Assembly (NCBI GenBank): GCA_007125255.1
Contig: SLDM01000231.1
Location: 1 to 11,187 of the forward strand
Source of the DNA: Phycisphaerales bacterium
GTDB taxonomy: Bacteria; Planctomycetota; Phycisphaerae; Phycisphaerales; SM1A02
DNA: 11,187 nucleotides
Direction of reading: 5' to 3'
The notes beneath the pieces are model-generated. The model was given only the letters and a program-made list of their open reading frames with translations, ran no database searches and was not told the origin of the DNA. Numbering within the stretch: the first letter of the stretch is position 1; the number at the start of each line of letters is the position of its first letter. The translations under genes were made by a program, and so were the position numbers. Of the stretch, positions 6,733-11,187 are shown piece after piece.

Positions 6733-6761
6733 CATGCTTCACGCTGGCGCGGTGAAGCATG
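6733..6761. repeat. Perfect inverted repeat, 10-bp arms, 9-base loop
   Basis: CATGCTTCAC (6733-6742) pairs perfectly with GTGAAGCATG (6752-6761) around a 9-base loop. No T-run follows on either strand, so a classical terminator is unlikely. It lies 92 bases past the 3' end of the tRNA on the tRNA's own strand. It could block read-through or processing, or be another dispersed palindrome. A related CCATGCTTCGTCCC occurs nearby at about 6587. Confidence 0.55.
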
Positions 6762-6852
6762 GAACCCGCGCCCGTACCAACCAGAACCGCAGGCCGGATC
6801 GCGTCTTCGCAGCGAAACGGGAACAGGCCCGAGGCAGCGCAACGGGTGGAAA

Positions 6853-6926
6853 TGGGCGTTACTGGACTCGAACCAGTGACCCCCGCCATGTAACGGCGGT
6901 GCTCTAGCCAGCTGAGCTAAACGCCC
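6853..6926 (-). tRNA. tRNA-Val (anticodon TAC)
   Basis: The 74-base - strand sequence folds into a full cloverleaf. The 7-bp acceptor is GGGCGTT/AACGCCC, the D arm GCTC/GAGC, and the anticodon stem CCGCC/GGCGG with loop GTTACAT, giving anticodon TAC at 6892-6890. The T arm is ACTGG-TTCGAGT-CCAGT. Discriminator base A lies at 6853, and no CCA is encoded. It reads valine GUA codons. The overall sequence matches the usual bacterial tRNA-Val(TAC) pattern. It has a -10 element just upstream and no adjacent tRNA genes within the window. Confidence 0.95.
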
Positions 6927-6937
6927 CGAAGTGACGA

Positions 6938-6966
6938 ATCATAGCATCTGCCGCCGGACTCCGGAA
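6938..6966 (-). promoter_or_regulatory. Candidate promoter of tRNA-Val
   Basis: On the - strand, TATGAT (6943-6938, five of six matches to TATAAT) ends 11 bases before the tRNA 5' end. A poor -35 candidate, TTCCGG (6966-6961), lies 17 bases further upstream. The position fits a short 5' leader typical of tRNA genes. Confidence 0.5.
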
Positions 6967-7184
6967 TCGGCTCATGGTGGCTCAGGGCCGAGTCGCGAAG
7001 TTGAGGCCGCGCCGGCGCACGGGCACCCGTTCCGCGGCGGGTGGGGTGAACCGGTGCGCGGCCGGAGTAAGGCGGCGCAAGGCCAGAGTGAGGCCATCGC
7101 ACCGGGGACGAAACTTCAAAGCTGACTTCGCGCTCCCTGGGTTCCCGCTTTCGCAGGCACGACGACGATGCCGTCACGCCACCC
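6944..7184. other. Intergenic stretch without a recognisable gene
   Basis: Apart from the tRNA promoter and the decayed palindrome at 7135-7164, I see nothing here. It is GC-rich, has repeated GGCCGxG-like words, and only short frames without domain-like sequence. Confidence 0.45.
7135..7164. repeat. Decayed third copy of the GGATTCCCGC palindrome
   Basis: CCCTGGGTTCCCGCTT, then TCGCAGGCACGACG, lines up with the right end of the 6318-6510 element (CCCTGGATTCCCGCTT, then GCGCGGGAATGACG) in the same orientation. Most differences fall in the second half of the hairpin, so the palindrome is partly lost. It is not paired with an inverted copy here. Confidence 0.45.
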
Positions 7185-7216
7185 CTTCGTCCCTCCGTCG
7201 CTTCGTCGCTTCGTCG
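7185..7216 (-). repeat. Purine-rich octamer array after the VOC protein gene
   Basis: Read on the - strand, four perfectly phased octamers, CGACGAAG, CGACGAAG, CGACGGAG and GGACGAAG, begin 12 bases after the TAA stop at 7229. This is the same unit and the same sense orientation relative to the upstream gene as at 6219 and 10891. Confidence 0.7.
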
Positions 7217-7228
7217 CTTGCCTCTACT

Positions 7229-7708
7229 TTACGGCGCGCCTTGCGCGAACATCGCTTCGGCCGCCTTCTGCATCTGCTCTTCCGTCATGTCGCGCTGGTG
7301 GGTGGCGAACGCCCAGAGGTGGCCGAACGGATCGACCACCTGGCCGTACCGATCGCCCCAGAACATGTCGGTCGCGGGCATCGTCACCGTCGCTCCGGCC
7401 TTTGCCGCCCGGTCGATCGCCGCGTCGCAATCGGCGACGTACTGATGGATGCTCACCGGCGTCCCGCCGAGCATTGCCGGCGTGCGCGAGCGGCCGCCGC
7501 AGTACTCGGGAAAATCATCGGCGAGGTAGAACGTCTTCCCGTCGATCTTCATCTCCGCATGCATCAGCCGCGGATCGTTGGGCGAGGCCATGCGGCAGAC
7601 TTCCTCGGCGCCGAACGCCTTCCGGTAGAACTCGATCGCATCGGCGCAAGGCGAACAGACGAGGTGGGGAATCAGGCCTTCGTGGCCCTGCGGAATGGGG
7701 TTGGTCAT
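7229..7708 (-). CDS. VOC-superfamily (glyoxalase/PhnB-like) protein
   Basis: A 159-residue cytoplasmic protein of the vicinal oxygen chelate fold, closest to the PhnB-like group. The ATG at 7708 is chosen because GGAGG lies nine bases upstream; longer starts to 7759 lack this. Visible family features are HLVCSPCADAIEFYRKAFGA at the N-terminus (first beta-alpha-beta module), MHAEMKIDG in the middle, then PVSIHQYVADCDAAIDRA and AGATV. The closing block is the characteristic FWGDRYGQVVDPFGHLWAFA followed by TH. The length is right for one two-module subunit, which in this family dimerises and may hold a metal through His/Glu residues. The substrate cannot be told from sequence; PhnB-like members are mostly uncharacterised. 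It is transcribed away from the PfkB kinase gene across a 115-bp intergenic region. Confidence 0.9.
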   Translation of the reverse strand: MTNPIPQGHEGLIPHLVCSPCADAIEFYRKAFGAEEVCRMASPNDPRLMHAEMKIDGKTFYLADDFPEYCGGRSRTPAMLGGTPVSIHQYVADCDAAIDRAAKAGATVTMPATDMFWGDRYGQVVDPFGHLWAFATHQRDMTEEQMQKAAEAMFAQGAP

Positions 7709-7779
7709 GACAGGTTTCCTCCAGCTTTCCATTGGGAGTTCAATCGATTCCGGCAACAATGTTTGACGCGGGCCGTGCC

Positions 7780-7791
7780 CCGCCCGGGCGG
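7780..7791. promoter_or_regulatory. Perfect 12-bp palindrome in the VOC/PfkB divergent region
   Basis: CCGCCCGGGCGG is a perfect dyad midway between the divergent VOC and PfkB genes. It could be an operator, but GC-rich palindromes arise often by chance in DNA of this composition. Confidence 0.25.
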
Positions 7792-7810
7792 CGCGGCGAC
7801 GTCATCTCGC

Positions 7811-7830
7811 TACAATATGACACATGTCAT
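7811..7830 (+). promoter_or_regulatory. -10-like element and dyad at the PfkB gene start; possible leaderless start
   Basis: TACAAT (7811-7816) is a five-of-six match to a -10 hexamer and ends only 7 bases before the ATG at 7824. Transcription would thus begin at or next to the start codon. No ribosome binding site precedes the ATG. A dyad ATGACA-CA-TGTCAT (7817-7830) covers the start codon and could bind a repressor. No good -35 lies at the expected spacing. Confidence 0.35.
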
Positions 7831-8741
7831 TACTTGTCACAGGAACTATCGGAATTGACACGGTTCACACGCCCACCGGAAATGCGGAGAAGGTCCTCGG
7901 CGGCTCCTGCGCGTATTTCGCGGCGGCGTCATCCTTTCACAGTCCGGTCCGCGTGGTCGGCGCCGTCGGCGGCGACTGGCCGGAGGAGCACCGCACGCTC
8001 TTCAACAGCTTCCCGAACATCTGCCTGAAGGGGCTCGAAGAGCGGAAGGACTCCCGCACGTTCGCGTGGGGCGGCCGGTACTTTGAGAACATGAACGAGC
8101 GCGAGACGCTGTTCACCGAGCTCGGCGTGCTCGAGGAGCCCCCGCCGCAGGTGCCCGAGGCGTACCGTGACAGCAAGTACATCTTCCTCGCCAACACCCA
8201 CCCGGAGGTGCAGCTGGAACTGCTCAGCCACTTCCCCGACCGCAAGCTCGCCGTGGCGGACACGATGGATCTCTGGATCAACATCGCGCACGACGAGCTG
8301 CTCAAGCTCTTCCGCGAACTCGACGGCATTGTGATCAACGATCAGGAAGCCGAGCAACTCACCGAGATCAGCAACGCCATCAGCGCCGCGCAGAAGATCA
8401 TCGAGATGGGGCCGCGCTTCGTCGTCGTCAAGAAGGGTGAGCACGGCGCGATCCTCGTACACGAAAACGGCGTGGCGACGATGCCCGCCTATCCGTCGGA
8501 TCTGCAGCAGGTCGTCGACCCGACCGGTGCGGGTGACTCGTTCGCCGGCGGCATGATGGGCTACCTCGCCGCGAAAGACGCGACGGATTTCCGGTCGATC
8601 CAGACCTCCCTCGCGTGGGGCACCGTCACCGCGAGCTTTACGCTCGAATCCTTCGGACTCGACGGCTTGCGCAACACGACGCGGGAGGAGATTCAGAACC
8701 GGATGAAGGTCTTCCAGTCCGCCGCCCGTATCGGCGAATGA
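7824..8741 (+). CDS. PfkB-family carbohydrate (ribokinase-like) kinase
   Basis: A 305-residue cytoplasmic kinase that would transfer phosphate from ATP to a sugar or nucleoside-type alcohol. The C-terminal PfkB signature is clear: DPTGAGDSFAGG at residues 232-243, with the GAGD anion hole and catalytic Asp238. Other family marks are the N-terminal substrate-side glycines LGGSCAYFAAA (25-35) and VGAVGGD (45-51). Further marks are INDQEAEQL (171-179), the usual N..E metal/ATP region, and VVVKKGEHGAIL (200-211). Length is normal for the family. The exact substrate is not determinable; ribokinase, fructokinase and adenosine kinase members share these motifs. The ATG at 7824 is the natural start, although no ribosome binding site is visible. 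The peptidase gene starts 15 bp downstream on the same strand, suggesting an operon. Confidence 0.93.
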   Translation: MSLLVTGTIGIDTVHTPTGNAEKVLGGSCAYFAAASSFHSPVRVVGAVGGDWPEEHRTLFNSFPNICLKGLEERKDSRTFAWGGRYFENMNERETLFTELGVLEEPPPQVPEAYRDSKYIFLANTHPEVQLELLSHFPDRKLAVADTMDLWINIAHDELLKLFRELDGIVINDQEAEQLTEISNAISAAQKIIEMGPRFVVVKKGEHGAILVHENGVATMPAYPSDLQQVVDPTGAGDSFAGGMMGYLAAKDATDFRSIQTSLAWGTVTASFTLESFGLDGLRNTTREEIQNRMKVFQSAARIGE

Positions 8742-8756
8742 ACTGAGAGTCGCGAG

Positions 8757-10901
8757 ATGAACCAACGAACTTCCCAATCAGCGCGGCCGCTCCCGGCCGC
8801 GCTGTTCGTTTTGCTCCTGATCGTTACCGCCGACGTGATCGGCCTCGTTCCCGCCCTCCGAGCGTCGGCGGACGACCGCTTTCGCGAGTTGCCGGGCTAT
8901 GACAGGTACGTTGCTCTGACGCGGCTGCAGAGACGCGCAACTGCCGAAGCGCAATTGCAGGATGTCCGCTGGCATGACGATGGCAGCGCGGTCGATGTGC
9001 AGTACGCCGGCGCGTGGCGACGCGTCCAACTGGCGACGAATGAGATCAGCGTGATCGATGCGGATGCGGTCATCGAAGCACCAGACGTTGAGCCGGACCG
9101 CGACCCGCGCCGGCCGCGGCGCGGTGAGCAGCGGCGTACCGAGCGCTCACCCGACGGCCACTGGATCGCGAGCAGCGTTGACTGGAATGTCGTGATCGAA
9201 CCTCTGGAGATCATGGAAGACCGCCAGCAGATCGTCGTCACCGAGGACGGCGAGCGCAAGCACCGCTACGGGCGCGCAAGCTGGGTCTACGGCGAGGAAC
9301 TGCGGCAGACCGAAGCGATGTGGTGGTCGCCCGACTCATCGCGCCTGGCCTACTACGAGTTCGATGAGCGCGAAGTGCCGGACTATTTCCTGACCGACGG
9401 GCTCACCGAACTTCGCACCGAAGTGCTTGTCGAAGGGTACCCCAAAGCGGGCGATCCCAACCCGGTCGCGCTGCTGTGGGTCTTTGATCTCGCGACGGAG
9501 ACCAGGACCCGCATCGACACCGGCGATCGCGATGACACCGGCCACTACGTCTACCGTGTGCGCTTCTCACCTGACGGCCGCGAACTGCTCTACCAGCGCA
9601 CCAATCGTCATCAGAACGTGCTCGAACTCGTCGCTGCGTGCGCGAAGACCGGCGAAGCGCGCATCATTCTGACCGAATCCCAGCCCGATGCCTGGCAGGA
9701 CAACCTGCCGATCTTCGAGTTTGTCAGCGATCGGGAGGGCGAAACGCGCTTTCTCTGGGGCAGCGAGGCCACCGGCTGGAAGCATCTTCGTCTCTGGTGC
9801 CTTGAAAGGGGTCATCTTGCCGTCCTGAGCGAAGGCGCGTGGCCGGTGCGCGAGATCGTGGACATCGATGCCGAGCGCGAGCGTGTGTACTTCATCGCGC
9901 ATTGTGACACTGTGCATATCAACGAGCACCTGCACGTCGCGCCTTTCGATGGGAGCGGGTCTCGCCGACTCACGCCGGCCGGACGATCTTTCACACACTT
10001 CGACATTTCACCCTGCGGATCATGGTTCATTGCGCGAGAGGAGGCCATCGATCAGCGACCCCGCGCGATCCTGTTCTCATCCGATGGGCAGGAGTTGCGC
10101 ACGCTTGCGGAGTCAGATGCAAGTTACCTGGAAGATCGCGGCCTCGACCTCCCGGAGTTGATGACGGTGAAGGCCGCCGACGGCGAGACGCCGCTGTACG
10201 GCGTGATGTACAAACCGCCGAACTTCGATCCGGAGAAGGTCTACCCCCTGCTTCTCGACGTGTACGGCGGGCCGTACTTCCAGCGCGTCCGCAACCAGTA
10301 CCGCCCCATCAGCCCCGGCGTGGCCTTCGGCTACATCATCGTGCGCATCGATAATCGCGGCACCCCGCACCGCGGCAAGGCGTTCGAGTCGGCTACCTAC
10401 CTCCGGCTCGGCACCGTCGACCTCGATGACCAGGTGGCCGCCGTCCGCGCCTTACTGGAGCGACCCTACATCGACCCGGACCGGATCGGCATCATGGGCC
10501 ACTCCTACGGTGGATACCTTGCGGCGCTCGCGATGCTGCGCTATCCGGAGCTCTTCCACGCCGCGGTGGCGGGTGCCGCCGTCACCGACTGGCGCAACTA
10601 CGACACGATCTACACCGAGCGGTACATGCGCACGCCCGAGGAGAACCCCGAGGGGTACGATGCCGGCTCGTGTGTGAAGCTCGCCGGCCGGCTCGAAGGG
10701 TCACTGCTGATCATGCACGGCATGATGGATGACAACGTCCACCCCGCCAATGCGTGGCAGTTGATCGACGAGTTGCAACGGGCCAACCGGCCGTTTGAGA
10801 TGATGATGTTCCCCCGGGCCGGACACGGTCTCGGACGGGGCGGGGCCGCGCGGCGGTGGCGGTTCCTGCACAACGAAATGGAAGGGAAAGTGACGGAGTG
10901 A
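8757..10901 (+). CDS. Dipeptidyl-peptidase IV-type serine peptidase (S9B family), exported
   Basis: A 714-residue exported exopeptidase expected to remove N-terminal dipeptides, typically after Pro or Ala. A hydrophobic stretch (about 12-35) with cleavage near ASA|DD (38-39) fits a signal peptide, or a membrane anchor if uncleaved. Residues ~60-450 form the DPP-IV N-terminal propeller. They include WVYGEEL (176-182), whose E180-E181 matches the Glu pair that grips the substrate amino terminus. The hydrolase domain follows, with DVYGGPY (501-507), GHSYGGY (Ser583), YTERYM (619-624), HGMMDDNVH (Asp658, Asn660) and AGHGL (His690). The full catalytic triad is therefore present. An Arg-rich stretch (about 112-130, DPRRPRRGEQRRTER) interrupts the early propeller. 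The start is ATG at 8757, with a weak purine-rich leader. The stop codon itself lies in an octamer repeat. Confidence 0.95.
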   Translation: MNQRTSQSARPLPAALFVLLLIVTADVIGLVPALRASADDRFRELPGYDRYVALTRLQRRATAEAQLQDVRWHDDGSAVDVQYAGAWRRVQLATNEISVIDADAVIEAPDVEPDRDPRRPRRGEQRRTERSPDGHWIASSVDWNVVIEPLEIMEDRQQIVVTEDGERKHRYGRASWVYGEELRQTEAMWWSPDSSRLAYYEFDEREVPDYFLTDGLTELRTEVLVEGYPKAGDPNPVALLWVFDLATETRTRIDTGDRDDTGHYVYRVRFSPDGRELLYQRTNRHQNVLELVAACAKTGEARIILTESQPDAWQDNLPIFEFVSDREGETRFLWGSEATGWKHLRLWCLERGHLAVLSEGAWPVREIVDIDAERERVYFIAHCDTVHINEHLHVAPFDGSGSRRLTPAGRSFTHFDISPCGSWFIAREEAIDQRPRAILFSSDGQELRTLAESDASYLEDRGLDLPELMTVKAADGETPLYGVMYKPPNFDPEKVYPLLLDVYGGPYFQRVRNQYRPISPGVAFGYIIVRIDNRGTPHRGKAFESATYLRLGTVDLDDQVAAVRALLERPYIDPDRIGIMGHSYGGYLAALAMLRYPELFHAAVAGAAVTDWRNYDTIYTERYMRTPEENPEGYDAGSCVKLAGRLEGSLLIMHGMMDDNVHPANAWQLIDELQRANRPFEMMMFPRAGHGLGRGGAARRWRFLHNEMEGKVTE

Positions 10902-10985
10902 CGAAGGGATAGCGACGAAGCGACGGAGCGACGAAGGCACGAAGGGGAAAAAGTTACGGAGTGACGAAGTAACGAAGTGACGGAG
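10891..10985 (+). repeat. Purine-rich octamer array overlapping the end of the peptidase gene
   Basis: About ten units of (T/C)GACG(A/G)AG: tgacggag, tgacgaag, cgacgaag, cgacggag, cgacgaag, gcacgaag, ttacggag, tgacgaag, taacgaag, tgacggag. Short interruptions occur at 10907 and 10945. The TGA stop at 10899-10901 is the start of the second unit, so the last codons (KVTE) are themselves repeat-derived. Confidence 0.75.
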
Positions 10986-11024
10986 GTTGAAGGTTCCGCC
11001 CCTCCGTGCCTCCCCCAACCCTCC

Positions 11025-11060
11025 CCTTCGTCGCTTCGCCCCTCCGTCGCGCCGTCGCTT
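11025..11060 (-). repeat. Octamer units in inverted orientation
   Basis: CCTTCGTCGCTTCGCC, then CCTCCGTCGCGCCGTCGCTT, is the reverse complement of the octamer theme. It can pair with much of 10913-10944 to make a long imperfect stem. Between the two arms lies only low-complexity sequence. Confidence 0.55.
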
Positions 11061-11187
11061 CTCCTCGTGACCTTCGCTCCGCTCAGACCACGCCACCCCT
11101 CACCGGTCCAATGCACCCAGCCCCCAGGGTCCCCTGTTATGGGGATCTCGCACCCGCCCTCACTCCGTCACTCCGTCACTCAAACCC
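11061..11187. other. Window end: no gene seen, further inverted octamers
   Basis: Nothing coding is recognised. CTCCGTCA occurs twice in tandem at 11163-11178, again in the pyrimidine-rich (inverted) orientation, close to the right edge. Confidence 0.45.

Larger units (their letters stand above)
6208..6852. repeat. Repeat-rich intergenic region with no credible gene
   Basis: These 645 bp between the 414-residue protein gene and the tRNA hold, in order: an octamer array, a ~190-bp inverted-palindrome element with an 18-bp tandem repeat, a 10-bp tandem repeat, and a 10-bp-arm inverted repeat. Open frames run through it on both strands, but their translations change composition at each repeat block and none resembles a protein domain. 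I therefore annotate no gene here. Confidence 0.7.

Noticed and set aside
6150..6842. 230-residue open frame on the - strand through the repeat region
   Set aside because: Its translation is a chain of repeat artefacts: HSRASGNPGG and VPAFAGT come from the palindromes, six-residue ER units from the 18-bp repeat, and HPYPPVFTRIHPY from the 10-bp repeat. No ribosome binding site or domain is seen.
6853..6926. tRNA-Val as the attachment site of an integrated element
   Set aside because: No integrase gene and no second copy of the tRNA 3' end were seen in the window; nearby repeats are of other types.
7763..7768. TTGACG as -35 of the PfkB promoter
   Set aside because: It is 42 bases from the only good -10 (7811-7816), and nothing resembling a -10 lies 16-18 bases downstream of it.
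7929..8777. 282-residue - strand open frame opposite the PfkB gene
   Set aside because: The + strand frame has the complete PfkB signature, so the opposite frame is a shadow.

Overview
The window is high-GC bacterial DNA, most likely from a planctomycete. The best clue is the C-terminus of three tandem secreted proteins. Each carries a paired dockerin-like calcium-loop module (GDLNGDG...LL..WG, then CPADL..D....DLL.LL..WG) that ends exactly at the stop codon, an arrangement I associate with Phycisphaerae-type planctomycetes. The lineage call is inference from recalled families; no 16S gene or other marker is present.

Layout. Positions 2-268 hold the 3' end of a small membrane protein gene on the + strand. 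Converging on it from the - strand is a cluster of three paralogous genes, transcribed in the order 4724-3363, 3224-1872, 1814-369. It ends in a strong intrinsic terminator at 295-332. Each product has a signal peptide, an N-terminal Cys/Trp motif, exactly seven ~50-residue repeats (a probable seven-bladed beta-propeller) and the double dockerin-like tail. A 238-bp divergent intergenic region with promoter-like and operator-like elements separates this cluster from a + strand gene (4963-6207). That gene encodes an unrecognised 414-residue protein with a helix-turn-helix-like N-terminal segment.

Positions 6208-7228 are largely non-coding and rich in repeats. They hold purine-rich octamer arrays, a ~190-bp element with inverted palindromic ends enclosing a degenerate 18-bp tandem repeat, a 10-bp tandem repeat, a 10-bp-arm inverted repeat and a tRNA-Val(TAC) gene on the - strand with its own -10 element.

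The right part holds a VOC/PhnB-like protein gene (7708-7229, -). Divergent from it are a PfkB-family sugar kinase gene (7824-8741, +) and, 15 bp further on, a dipeptidyl-peptidase IV-type (S9B) serine peptidase gene (8757-10901, +), probably one operon. The last ~290 bp are again octamer repeats, first in sense and then in inverted orientation.

Functionally, the left half is dedicated to secreted, probably calcium-dependent adhesive or scaffold-like proteins, possibly with a divergent regulator. The right half is ordinary metabolism and peptide degradation. The most unusual signals are the three-gene propeller/dockerin array, the 18-bp minisatellite element, and octamer arrays that sit directly after three stop codons, always in the same sense orientation.
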